Of a stretch of DNA of 64,000 nucleotides, positions 24,943-35,893 are shown piece by piece. Source of the stretch: Epiperipatus broadwayi (Eukaryota; Onychophora; Udeonychophora; Euonychophora; Peripatidae); contig JAQFVV010000056.1 of the NCBI GenBank assembly GCA_028023455.1, positions 1,364,001-1,428,000 on the forward strand, given 5' to 3'. Positions within the stretch are counted from its first letter, which is position 1. Each line of letters starts with the position of its first letter. The position numbers were made by a program, and so were the translations under genes. The notes under the pieces are model-generated. The model had not been told where the DNA came from and made no database searches. It saw nothing but the letters and a program-made list of their open reading frames with translations.

Positions 24943-25396
24943 GAGCTCATCAGCATGCTCTTAATTTTACATATTTGTAAGTGCAAGCTATATATAAGTC
25001 ATGTGACATCTCACTTTTTATTATTACTATTATTATTTTACTGTTGTGTGGCTTTGGCTAAATTAAATGGCTAAGCCTACTAATATATGGAGTATCTGAA
25101 TTAAGTTCAGGCCTATATGATTTTTTCAGTTGGAGAGCTGACTTGAAAGACATGTAGATGTCTAAAAGTTTCAGATCTTCTTCTTGATAATTAACTTTTA
25201 GATAAATGTTTTGCTTGAGTTGGTTTTTTGGATCTAATGTCCCAACTCCTCACTGAAGAGACCCACAGGTCGAAACCGGTATGGGGATGGGGACAATCCA
25301 AGATAAAAATGATTTGAATGCCTTCTCTTGTAGTAGCATTTATCATAAATAAAATAAAAAGCTTGTTTAGAGTTCATCAGCATGCTCTTAATTTTA
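24943..25396 (+). mobile_element. Retrozyme/Penelope pseudo-LTR-like unit with hammerhead (locus B)
   Basis: Plus-strand order: A block 24943-25030 (CTCATCAGCATGCTC, AAGCTATATATAAGTC), a middle part 25031-25237, hammerhead 25238-25295, tail 25296-25367, then a second partial A block 25368-25396. The A blocks lie about 425 bp apart, so the unit is a partial tandem, similar in size to locus A. No coding region is visible; the frame 24868-25074 spans the inverted junction and is not a gene. The A block carries TATATATAAG, which could serve as a TATA box. Whether it is a stand-alone retrozyme or the remains of a Penelope-like element cannot be settled here. Confidence 0.75.
25238..25295 (+). ncRNA. 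Hammerhead ribozyme, type I (locus B, core complete)
   Basis: Outer stem I TGTCCC (25238-25243) pairs with GGGACA (25290-25295); internal loop AAC/TG; inner stem I TCCTCA (25247-25252) pairs with TGGGGA (25282-25287) with one G-U. Core CTGAAGA 25253-25259 fits CUGANGA. Stem II is GACC-CACA-GGTC (25260-25271), perfect. GAAA 25272-25275 starts stem III, which is the palindrome ACCGGT (25275-25280). The cleavage nucleotide is A25281 (GUA). All invariant core bases are present. Six bases are too few for a monomer hairpin of three pairs, so dimer action is likely. Confidence 0.9.
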
Positions 25397-26039
25397 CGTA
25401 TTATAATAGTAACTTATTTATCACAATATTTAATTTATTTTAAACATTTTATCATTGGCAAAGTATAAATTTAATCCCAGCTTATTAAGTTTTTTTAATA
25501 TATATGTACACGTTGATAAAGATCAGCATTTATAATTAAGTTTAGTCAATTTTAGTTTAGTTTGAAAAAAATAAAGAAACTCTTGAATTGTAATTAAAAT
25601 TATTTGCAATTCAGTTGTTATTGTTTTTTTTGTTTTTTTTGAGCCAACATAATATTATATTAATATGTGCCATGAATATGATATAATAAACATATATTGA
25701 AACCATGATAAATATTAAAATAACTAAAATTATTATTAGTTTAAAATTTATATTAAAAGAACAATACTTAATATATTCATAACTTTTTTTAATTATTACA
25801 TTTTATTTAATCAATGAAAACTCTTAGAAAATCAATTATTTTTATTAAGTCTTATTCCTGGTTTTAATATTTTAAATATCTATAAACTTACAAATTTATC
25901 TAATTGGAAAAAAAGTTTGATAAATTGATTGGATTGAAATAATTATGGCTTAATTAATTAAGAAATTTTTGGTAAACTAAATGAATAAAGATAAGTATTG
26001 GTTTATCTAATAAAAAAAATTAAACGGGCAATCATTGGC
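25397..26039. other. Interval without recognisable gene
   Basis: A+T-rich, with no supported frame or repeat partner seen. Confidence 0.5.
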
Positions 26040-26130
26040 TTTGTTAATTAAAAAAATTCTTTCTAAATAAGTGGGTTTGTTAATTAAAAATTTGATAAAT
26101 GAGTGGGCTTGTTAATCAAAAAGTAAATGA
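26040..26130 (+). repeat. Short imperfect tandem repeats upstream of promoter-like site
   Basis: Three imperfect units of about 30-38 bases share the core GTGGGCTTGTTAATCAAAAA / GTGGGTTTGTTAATTAAAAA / TTGGCTTTGTTAATTAAAAA. They end directly against the TATA box at 26131. Such reiterated blocks upstream of a TATA box resemble LTR or LINE enhancer repeats, but no element body is recognised here. Confidence 0.55.
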
Positions 26131-26168
26131 TATAAAAAGGCCATCTCAGAATTATTCAAATCATTCAG
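26131..26168 (+). promoter_or_regulatory. Candidate TATA/Inr core promoter
   Basis: TATAAAAAGG at 26131-26140 is followed by TCATTCAG at 26161-26168, which fits the arthropod-type initiator TCAKTY with its A about 32 bases after the start of the TATA box. Only very short frames lie downstream (an ATG near 26311 opens about 15 codons). It may be the promoter of an unrecognised element or a non-coding transcript, or chance in A+T-rich DNA. Confidence 0.35.
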
Positions 26169-28171
26169 CTTCTATTTGTCATCAAGCCTGCTTCATCTTG
26201 TAATTATCTTTCCCTGTTTAGCGTGCTATTTCCTGAACTTTTGCCAATAGTCATGTTACTAAAATGTGCTAGCCACTATCAAATATATGTACTTCTCAAT
26301 ATTAAGGAACAATGTCTGGACAAACTTTCTACAAAATTGAAAAAACAATAAATAAATAAAAAAACTTTACTCAGAAATTACTATGGAACTCCATTTGACA
26401 TGTATACATGTTTATACAAAATTGAACTTTTCCAGAAAATAATATTCCCTTCATCATATTTTCATTTGGACTTTAAGTAAACTTTTATTTGTGAACTATT
26501 TTATAAAACATTATCAACAAGCCAGTGAGATAATTTAAATGATGTAGTTTTATATTTAGGCATTTATTTATCATAAAACTATTTTTCTTAATATTTTTGT
26601 TATAACACTTTATCCCACTTAGTGTATCTCATATTGCTTGGTAGCTTTAGTTTAGATTATAGAAATTAGGTTGCTTTTAAAATTTTAATTTCCTTTCTCC
26701 CCTCATAATTTTTTTGAAAGAAATTCACCAAGAGATTTCATTTTTATATTTGTTACACTTTATATTTAATAATTAATATAATGCCTCTGAAGATTTTGTA
26801 AAATTATGAATATATGTGCGCTTGATTCAGTATGTGCATAATTATATAAATTGTTGATAAACTGAGTATATTTGATAGCAGTTTTGCTTATTTACATTGT
26901 TTGCATCCCACATATCTGAAATTAAAAGAATTAGTACACATATGTATGCGCATTGTACATAGCAATCCTGGATATTGATCTATCATGTAAATTTATTATA
27001 TATTTTGTTTCTCGTGATCTTTATTATATTCCTGCTTGAAGTACTTGTGAACATTTGTGTTTGTATTGGGTGGAGACATTTCTCCTTCTGATTATATATA
27101 TATTTGCTTTATAATATGCTTGATTAAGAGGCTTATTATCATTCTGTATTTTTTAGTAGTTGGATCAAATGCACAGTGTATTGGCTATAATTTTATAATG
27201 ACCCATGTGTGAACATGTATCATGGATTAAGACTTCTTTATTATTGATTGTTTGTATAATACAAAAATGAAGTACCTATGTGCCCACATTTACATAAATC
27301 TGAATCATTTTCAAACTTCAGAGATGCTACTAGTATTATAAGTAAAAAATTTTGGTAGTGTAAAATTTAAACTACCAGATATCAAATACACTATATGCTC
27401 TCATGAAAAAAAATTCATTACTTTTCAAATGCATTCATTTCAGCTTTTGCATTCAAATCTAGATATATATTTATTGTTTTGAACTCAGATATATTTGAAA
27501 TTTGTCATATCTAAACTATGGAGTATTTGAATCCTACAATTGAGCTGTATACTATGTTGCATTAGATTGATAATAAACATTATTTTATTGATTGTCAGAT
27601 TTGTTTCAGTGTTTTATTTCTAGGTGTCTGCTTTGCCAATTTCTATTTTCCATGAATCTTTGATCTCCATGATCCTCACCAGTAAATTATAAATTTCTAG
27701 ACTAGAGGTCTAGTAGTGACCTCTGTTGATGGATATTAGAGTGTCTGATGTCCATCATAAATATATTGATTGTAAATACTATGTAACTTTACCCAATTAC
27801 AATTATAATGTTTGTTACTAAAGTACAGCAGGAGTTTGCAACCCTGTAGGTATCATGCAGTATCTATGTAACAATGTTATTCCTTGTGCCAACATGATTC
27901 CACCAATCTTATTACATATAGTATAAAAATTGGTCCAATTAGAATGAGCTTCAAAATTATAAATTAAATACTTTTGAAGCCCATTTTAATCTTATCTTTA
28001 TATTATTGGTCATTAAATATTTTCAAAGACATAGGATCATATGTGAAAAGTATGTTTTTGCTAAATTATATTGCAATCTAAAGACTGGCATACAATTTCC
28101 TCTGGCATGAAGAAAAATCATCCTGTTTGTGTGTAAAAAAAATGTGTATTGTTTACAAAATTTCCGATTAA
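26169..28171. other. Interval without recognisable gene
   Basis: No gene found. Small imperfect hairpins occur near 27700-27765 (GAGGTCTAGTAGTGACCTC and GATGGATATT...GTCCATC) and 27925-27995 (GAGCTTCAAAA...TTTTGAAGCCC). Confidence 0.5.
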
Positions 28172-29610
28172 TATTGAAACGGAAATCTCCAATCCCTTTC
28201 CGTTTCACCATCAACCTAATGACCTACTCGTCTAAACTAATTTCGAACCTATTTTTAATGTAAAAATGTAATATATAAGTCGAGCGGGAAAACTTTGCCG
28301 CTTGAATGGCATCATCCATTTACATACGAAAACACGCTATAATTAGACAGGTTTGATAAAATTATAGCGGAGAAATGCTCATAAATTATTATAAAATGTT
28401 TTATTAATTTTCAGTCAATTCTTAATTATATTCGCTATAATATTCGTATGTGGATGGATAATTTAAACCTTGGAATAACGGCAAAATGATTCATATATAT
28501 TTAAGTTTAAATAAAAGTAATGTAAATGTTTTCTTTAATTTATTTAACGGTTTTCTGATTTAATGTTTTACATATATGTTAAAAGTTATTTAGTTTTATA
28601 AAATAAGAATTATCTGTTCGCAATAAAAAAATGAGAATTTTTGTAAACAAGATATCAATTAGTGACACACCCGGGTAAAAAAGTAAAATCTGTTTTCTGA
28701 TTGATTTTTGTTTGCAACAAAAGACTTTTTCATTAAATCAGAATACCGTTCCTTCTGCTAGGTAATAACACCTGAAAAGGAATTTAATTAATGAAAATGA
28801 ATCAAATTATATAGTTTACATATTTTGATACATTTTTTAAGGAAATTAAATATAACACCTCGGAGATTTTATCAGTTGTTGTAGAAATTGAATTATATTA
28901 TTTTGCTTTAATTAAAAGTCAATTGGTCCCGAGGTTTACGAAATTCCAGAAAGGTGTTAAAGTTTAGTAGAAGGATATAAATAGGCCTTATTTTAAGCGG
29001 GAGAAGAGAATCCATCTTGCTTTTGAAGAGAGTTAAGATCAGAAGTTTTAAATTGTTCAACCTCAACATGTCTGGCTAAAGTCAGGCAAGAATTGCTGCA
29101 ATTCCCGTGATGGAACGCCTAGTTCAATCCATCAAATGCCAAAGGAACAACCAAGCTTACACCAACTAAATTTGAAGATGCCATAAGCCGTAAAAATAAT
29201 TTATTTGCCTTCGTTCCGATTTCAGTCCAGCTAAACAAACAATATTTTAAAAATCGTCTCCCAACTAAATTAAAGATGCCATAAGCCGCCCAAGAATTCA
29301 CCTTCATTCCAGTTCGAATATCTCCAGCCCATCTACAGGAGAACTGTTTTAATATTTAAAATCGCAGAGCTCTGTAAATTTCAAGAACAGTCATTGTTTC
29401 TTCAAAACAGGTTAGCTAACCATATCATTGAACTTTCTCGCTAAATTGTTTCTGAAATGATATTTAAATGAAATACTTTTTGCTAATTTTTTCTTAATTC
29501 AATAGTGTAAACTGTCTAAATGGTTTCCTAAAATAATATTTTAATTCTAGAAAATGTAATACTTTTGCAAATTTTTCTTTGTTAATTAATATTTTGCTAT
29601 ATAATTTAAT
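28172..29610 (+). repeat. LTR-like repeat, copy 2 (inverted partner at 1-1483)
   Basis: Plus-strand counterpart of copy 1. It begins near ATTGAAACGGAAATCTCC and proceeds through CGAAAACACGCTATAATT, GTTATTTAGTTTT, ACACCTCGGAGATT and GGTCCCGAGG, a TATA box (GGATATAAATAGG, about 28975-28987), and CTAAAGTCAGGCAAG. Inside are two tandem duplications: about 100-bp units at 29163 and 29263 (AACTAAATT..AAGATGCCATAAGCCG) and about 80-bp units near 29420-29590. The TATA box and following 100 bases are among the best conserved parts. No shared open frame. Confidence 0.7.
28975..28987 (+). promoter_or_regulatory. Conserved TATA box of LTR-like repeat
   Basis: GGATATAAATAGG in this copy corresponds to AGTATAAATATGG on the minus strand of the copy at 1-1483 (near 590-600). 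Both are followed by CTTATTTTAAG(C/T)GGGA. Conservation of a TATA box at the same place in two diverged copies supports promoter function of the ancestral element. Confidence 0.5.
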
Positions 29611-31140
29611 CACTGCAGTTATATTTTGCTTTTCTTTTGCTTATTTTTAATTATTATTAGTTGTGCTTATGTTTCGAAACGGCGTGCATTTAATTATAGA
29701 ATATGTTTTTAAACATATAAATTTAAATTATTTATATAGCGTCATTTCGTGCGCTGTTTCGAAACCCAAATTTATATTTTTTCACTTAATAAATTAATTA
29801 ATATAAATATAAAATGTGGCTTTTCAACCTTTATTTATTATGTTACTAAAGATTAAACTAGCCTGGAGTGTAATTATAAGTATATTTTTTTTAGTTAAGT
29901 ATTCGTAAGTCCCTTATTAAATATACTTTTCCCCCTTTTAAAAGTTTAGTAGTTATAGATAACTAAAGAGATTGAACGGGATAAAGTAAAGTTTGTAGCT
30001 ATATATTCCTGTCAGTAGCATATCGTATTTCTCATGCTACAGAAGAGTTGGCTCTTTTGATCAAGCTGATAAACTTGTGTTCATTTAATATGTGATATTT
30101 CATTTATAATATCCTTCGGCTCGGCGGATGTGGAACTTATTAATATTTTTCTCGTTGTGCTGTTTTATATATAAGATGGAGCCACGGCATTGCCAGCACA
30201 TCTTCTCTTATAGGGTAGTGCAGTAGCGAAGTCTGAGCTACGGTCCAGATTAGCACGTAAGTCCCCCGCCTCTGAACCAAATAAAGATTCCCCATTAGCA
30301 GCATGACGACCGGTTATTGGGTAAACCGTTGTTTGTCACAAAAAACCCTAAAACTATTCTTCCATCCGCAGAGCCACTTTATTATTATATTTTACTTGTG
30401 CCTAGCATATTAGTAAAATCGTTATAGCCAACTCTCCCTCCCTAATATGCAGTCTTCGGCGTTGATCCGAAGCATTCTTGAAAACCCGTTCGATCTAAAG
30501 CTATCTGGGACGCTTTAAAAGCCCATAGTTAATATATAAATTGATTATAGTCAGATGTATTAAGTTTCACTCCAGACTTGGTTTGATTTTACGTAAAAGA
30601 GCCACTCGAACTGATTATAAAAGGACATAACAAATAAGTTAATGTAGTGATTAGTTGTATAGCAGGATATTTGGCTCCATTGAATCATAGCCACAAACCT
30701 ATTTTGCCAACAACAATTGTCAATAAATATATTTTAATTCATCATATATCAGTTTCTGTCTCATTATTAAATCAATCCAATTCACTAATTGCCCATAAGT
30801 ATTCATTAGTAAAGCCCCTATTATTTAAATATGTTAGATTTTATCCGTGGAATGTCTAGTATTTAAGTTGTTTATATATATGTTTAAGTCCATGAGTCTT
30901 ATTGTTTTCTCCGATTTGCTAGTGGGCCGGATGAAGAATTAAATCTCGTGTGCTACCATTGTTATGTTATCCATTGGGTGTTAGATCTGGTGCTTGGAGA
31001 GAGGGTTCGAATCCAGGCTGGTCCCTGACCTAAATCTCGGGCTTGACTGGGTTTGAAGTACATTTTGTGAGTTCCAGCTCGTGTTAGATGGATAAGCATG
31101 TTTTGACTGGCACAATATATAGTAATTCAGAATAGGCAAA
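29611..31140 (+). other. Continuation of LTR-like element or adjoining element, with second promoter and poly(A) signal
   Basis: Contains the least A+T-rich patch of this region (30110-30500). TTTTATATATAAGATGG near 30160-30176 is TATA-like, and about 110 bases later CCAAATAAAGATTCC gives a poly(A)-like signal, followed by TTGTTTGTCACA near 30342. This is the order expected in an LTR (U3-R-U5), but no primer-binding site with a TGG start is seen. Motif pairs of interest: TTTCGAAACGGCGTGC and GCGCTGTTTCGAAAC at about 29670-29765 form an inverted pair. The frame 30647-30859 shows no motif. At 31004-31014 GGTTCGAATCC resembles a tRNA B box. Confidence 0.4.
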
Positions 31141-32008
31141 GCGCCTTTAACGTTCAGTAGTTTAATTTGTGAAGTTCATTAATATTGTTTAAACAAAATA
31201 AAACAAGTATTTTTCTAGCATTTATCAAAAATGATTTTGTGATATAAAAAATCTATTCAAAATTGGAAGCTTTTCATATATTTTCCTTTTCTTTATAACT
31301 ATGGACATTTGGAATTTTCTTTATTATCATTTGTTTTAATTATTAGAATAGACATTTAAAATGAAAAAAAAAGATTTTTTAACTTCTTTGAGATCCTAAC
31401 GATATTACAAAGTCTTATGTGTAGCATATTTTATTCACCCATTAACCCGATTGTGACTACAAACTTTTTTTTTAGTAAACGTGCCAAAACTTAAAATTCA
31501 TTATTATATCATTATGAATAGAAATTTTTCAAATGAATTAATAAAAAAAAATCCAGGCAAAATTAATCCTCCCCTGTAAAAAAAAAATATATTTCTATCC
31601 TACTTAGTTCGTACATTTATTCAAAATAGCAAAGATCGAATGAATGTTTATTGTACAAAATAATTAGTAAATTATATTGAATCATGATTTTCATTTACAT
31701 GTGAGTCGCATGTGCAAAAGCACTGTAATTAAATATAATTTTTTACTATTTCAATTCAGAGTACCATTGACAATCGTTCTGTATTCTATGCTTGGCATCT
31801 GTGTCCTAGGTTGCCAACATCTTCACTATAGTATGTCTAAAACGCATTTTCAAAGTAGTTGTCTGTGACTCTAGGCTATTTTTCTTTGTGTTTGCAGGTG
31901 CAAACTTTTTTTTTACCAGAGAGGAAGATTGCAAATAATTTTTTTTGCATATTTTGTCATTAGTAAATATATCATGCAAAGGCAGTTTAAAACTGTTTGG
32001 GACTGGAA
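31141..32008. other. Interval without recognisable gene
   Basis: No gene. The overlapping frames 31677-31868 (plus) and 31806-32048 (minus) have no recognisable motif. Confidence 0.5.
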
Positions 32009-32597
32009 TGCCATATTGAATTTTTTTAAAAACTGACCTGAGACACAATTTTCACAATAACTTCAGTTTTAATTATATTACAGAAAAAAAAAATTACATT
32101 AATAGAAACTAGAAAAACTAAGGAAAACAATAAGTGTAAGACATATAGTGATAACCATTTAAAAGGAAAAAAAGACATTTCAACATCTGAAATAATTATT
32201 ACTTTATTGTTTGTTCATAATTTCTAATTCATCATTAACTAAGTTTAAATTACATCCTCAGTAATAATTTCTTTGTATTCCTCACAAAATTATCTTTCAA
32301 ACCATATATAATATGTCTTACCTGAGATAATCCATAGCTTCAGAATCTCCAAAAGTATTCGCTTAAGAATTCTTCATTTTTATCTTGTACCCCAAAAGTT
32401 ATCAAATGTCAAAGATGTCTATAAGAAAAAGATTCATCCTAATACAAGATACAAAACAAATCATTTCCTGAAGATAGATATGCATTTGTCATCTAAGCAA
32501 TTGGCTTCTTGTCTATCTAAAACTAGAAATTGTAGGCTACTGTCTGTATCACTGATAAAATGAATTTCATCTCTTCATTTTATATTTTTTGTGTACA

Positions 32598-32624
32598 TCA
32601 GTGATGTTTATATTCTTTATGCAC
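32598..32624. repeat. Target-site duplication, left
   Basis: CAGTGATGTTTATATTCTTT followed by ATGCACA; it recurs at 32974-33000 with two changes (CATTGATGCTTATATTCTTT, ATGCACA). Copy 2 of the segmental duplication has a single version of this sequence (GATGTTTATATTCTTTATG, about 35692-35712), so this is a genuine insertion duplication of about 27 bases. Confidence 0.8.
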
Positions 32625-32973
32625 ATCATCATCAGCCATTATCAATCCACTGCAGGATGAAGGTCTCTCCAAGTTCAATCCATCTTTTCCTATCTTTAGC
32701 TTCTCTTCTCCACATCACCCCTGCAAACTTTCTGATTTCATCCATCCATCACATATGTAGTCTCTTTCTGGGTCTTTTACTCTTGGAATCCAGTTCAAAA
32801 TTTCAATTGTCCATCTATTATCTCTTCTACACAATATGTCCAGCCCAACTCCATTTCAGTCTTTTAATTTTTTCAATGAGGTCAGTAACACCTGTTTGTT
32901 CTATTACCCATACATTGCATTTTCGATCTCTTTTTGTTACTTCCAAGTATGGAGAGATGCATGTTATGCACAT
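32625..32973 (-). pseudogene. RTE-like LINE 3' fragment, 5'-truncated
   Basis: Minus-strand fragment of the RTE C-terminal region and 3' end. In pieces it reads EKIKRLKWSWAGHI, RRDNRWTIEILNWIPR, then after a frame change KRPRKRLHM.WMDEIRKFAG, WRREAKDRKRWIELGE, and an end WIDNG followed by stops and a (TGATGATGATG) tail. This is the well-known RTE tail 'W.GH..R..D.RW...+.EW.PR..KR..GRP..RW.D++....G..W...A.DR..W..LGE.+..QW'. Only the last part is present; the 5' end is truncated at about 32973, as usual for LINEs. The 138-codon plus-strand frame over it is a shadow. Confidence 0.85.
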
Positions 32974-33000
32974 CATTGATGCTTATATTCTTTATGCACA
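32974..33000. repeat. Target-site duplication, right
   Basis: Second copy of the 27-base target sequence, flanking the 5'-truncated end of the RTE fragment. Confidence 0.8.
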
Positions 33001-33190
33001 CCAGTGATGTTATCTTGTTATATTTATTGCATCACATAAATATAATTTATTTGCATATAGTCCATTTGTTAACTATATACTTCAAAATAATGTGATGAAC
33101 ATATAGCAAAACCAGAGTGACTCCACAGCATGAGTATCAAGGCATAGGCAAAAATCAGAATTTGATTATTTGACTGCATATGCAATCTTT

Positions 33191-35103
33191 CTGTACATTT
33201 TTCCCCACATTTCTACAGCAATCATAATATGCAGACATATTATGGAGAAAAAATTAAAAAGATAGAGAATCATTTATAATAAGAAATGTTTTTTATAAGT
33301 TTAATTATTTAATTCAAATGCCCAATCATAATTCAAATCATGTTCATGTATTGAGATGATTCATAAATATCCCTTCTTTCAATAATAATTAATTTTATAT
33401 TGCTTTTCCCACTTATAATATTAATTTTTCTCATTTAATGATTAGGATGATGATTACAATCAAACCATGTATTCTTATTTTGTAAAGATCCATGAAGAAC
33501 CTTAAATAAACTATATATTTCCTTATCATCATCACTTTATTGTGATGGTAGAAGGTTTGCATAATATTAATAGTTTTATTTGTAATCAGTCTATATCTAG
33601 TTGATTTCTTGAATATCATTTCCATTATAGAAAATTACCAATAATTCATTAATATTCTTAAGTCATAAACTAATAATGTAATAGAAACAATATAAGACTT
33701 AAATAAGAATGGCACAGACATTAAACATAATTGATATTTAATAAAAGAACTACACACAGGTAAAATTTGTCCCTGAATTGATATATTAAAAACATTTATT
33801 TAGTCTGCTAATTTCAAATAAAGTAGAAAAAAAATATTTATAAGGGGCTGCAATAATTAGTTCTTTAACTTGTCTAACCTGCCATGTCTTAATAACAAAT
33901 AATTCTTCATATTAACATTACTATTGTAAGGGTAACTTACAATTCTGTCTAGACAAGCCCTTATTTATCCACAACAGCAATTCCAACCCATTTAAAACAT
34001 AAACTAGATAATAATAGTTGGATATGCACTATCAATATACATATATACACACACACGAGATAATTTATCTCTTTCAAAGTGAAGTATAAAAAGACCAAGT
34101 AATAAGATCTTTCATATATATTCATATGCTAACAATAAGGTATTTGTCATTGTATTAGAAATCACCATTTATGACTTCAACTTAGTAGACATAATGATGA
34201 CATAATATCAAGTCAATACCTAGGCAACCAAGTGTTAGAAAATGAGAGTAGAATTTTATTACGTAATTTTAATTTTAACTACAACCATTTAGTAAATGCG
34301 ACAATAGAGAACTACAGCAATGAAAGAGGAAATGGAAAAGCTTGTATACTAGGCAATGGAAACTAAGCATGGTATAAAACTGAACCTGGTTCATTTCCAT
34401 CATCTTTTGTTATTTATCGAAGGATAGGATGACCACACACAACCAATATCTCAAGATCGAATCTTAGAATGCAAGGGAAAATGGAATATTTGTTCGAAAA
34501 TCTCATATCAGTCGTATAATTTTCACATTGCAAAAAGTTGAAAGAAATCGTAATCATCTTTTGAAATAAGGAAAGTTGATAATTTCTAGCAGTTTAATGA
34601 AAGAATTGAACTGATTTTGAGTTGACAATTAAAAATAAAAGACTGTGCTATTGTTTGAACGAGGAAAAAAGGAAAGAGTACATTGTCAGGTTATATAGAT
34701 AAATGTTGAAGTACAATTTTTCTTTTATATAATTCACTAAATGCCAAATAACAAACTGAAGAAAATTAAATCTATTATAAAGTACTAAACAATGTATTCT
34801 GGCTAAATTAAATCACCATAGGACCCGAATGCTATTCTCCCAACCATAGAAACATAATGATCTAATTCACTCATCTATATAATGCCTAAAGAAATATCAA
34901 ACATCTAATACAAAATGTCTGAATGGATCCAGGAGGAAAGCACCTGCAGAAAATGGAAACAACTTTGTTCTAAGCATGTTCCTGAGGAATTTTAATGATT
35001 GAGGAAGGATTTACCTAGAGTATAATGAAAAGAAGGGTGATAATCTTTATCCATGAAAAACATTATCGCTAGATTCACAGACTTTAACTGGTTGATTTTC
35101 CAG
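33191..35103. other. Interval without recognisable gene
   Basis: No supported frame. Near 33860-33970 an imperfect dyad (AAGGGGCTGC..., TTGTCTAACCTG; CTGTCTAGACAAGCCCTT) is visible. Nothing else stands out. Confidence 0.5.
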
Positions 35104-35893
35104 GTGCCATATTGAATTTTTTTAAAAAGCTGACCTGAGACACAATTTTTACAATAACTTCAGTTTTAATAATGTTAGAGCAAAAAACTTTATATTGATA
35201 GAGACTAGAAAAACTAATGAAAACAATAAGTCTAAGACAAATACTGATAATCATTTAAAAAATAAGGAAAAAAGAAATTTCAACTCCAACATAATTATTA
35301 CTTTATTGTTTGTTCATTATTTCTAATTTATCATTAACTAAGTTTAAATTATATCTTCATTGATAATTTCTTTGTATTCCTCACAAAATTATCTTTCAAA
35401 CCATATATAATATTTTTTACCTGAGATAATCTGTAGCTTCAGAATCTCCAAAAGTATTTGCATAAGAATTCTTCATTTTTATCTTGTACCCCAAAAGTTG
35501 ACAAATCTCAAAGGCATCTATAATCAAATGATTCATCCTTATAAAAGATAAAAAAACAAATCATTTCCAGAAGGTGAATATGAGTTTGTTATCATAGCAA
35601 TTAGCTTCTTGTCTATCTAAGACTAGAAATTGTAGACTATCACTGATAAAATTAGTTTTATCTCTTCATTTTATATTTATGTGTACATCAGTGATGTTTA
35701 TATTCTTTATGTCTACCAGTGATGCTATCTTATTATATTTATTTTCCCATGGAGATATAAATTATTTGCATATAGCTCATTTGCTAGCTATAGACTTGAA
35801 AATAATGTGATGCAATATGTGGCAAAACTACTGACTCCACAGCATGAGTATCAAGGCATAGGCAAGAATCAGAATTTGATTCTTTGCCTGCAT
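35104..35893 (+). repeat. Segmental direct duplication, copy 2 (empty site)
   Basis: Matches 32009-33190 without the LINE fragment. At the equivalent of the insertion it reads GTGTACATCAGTGATGTTTA, TATTCTTTATGTCTACCAGT, GATGC, i.e. the unoccupied target. The duplication therefore predates the RTE insertion in copy 1. Confidence 0.85.

Larger units (their letters stand above)
32009..33190 (+). repeat. Segmental direct duplication, copy 1 (contains RTE insertion)
   Basis: Aligns in direct order with 35104-35893 from TGCCATATTGAATTTTTTT through ATGAGTATCAAGGCATAGGC and AATCAGAATTTGATT, with close identity. The alignment is broken once, at about 32625-33000, by a LINE fragment absent from the other copy. 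No coding region is conserved between copies. Confidence 0.85.

Noticed and set aside
24930-24957. Minus-strand CTGATGAGCTCTAAACCGGT at the locus B inversion junction, looking like a hammerhead
   Set aside because: It lacks a stem II and the G of GAAA. It is a chimeric junction of the A block and the true hammerhead 3' part.
1-29610. A giant Maverick/Polinton with 1.45-kb inverted termini
   Set aside because: No polymerase B, integrase, ATPase or capsid frame exists between the repeats, and the best-defined repeat ends face inward.
31004-31014. GGTTCGAATCC, a perfect tRNA B box (possible tRNA or tRNA-derived SINE)
   Set aside because: No convincing A box or cloverleaf can be drawn upstream, and no second copy is seen in the window.
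32591-33007. 138-codon plus-strand frame
   Set aside because: It is the opposite strand of the RTE 3' fragment and of its target-site duplication.
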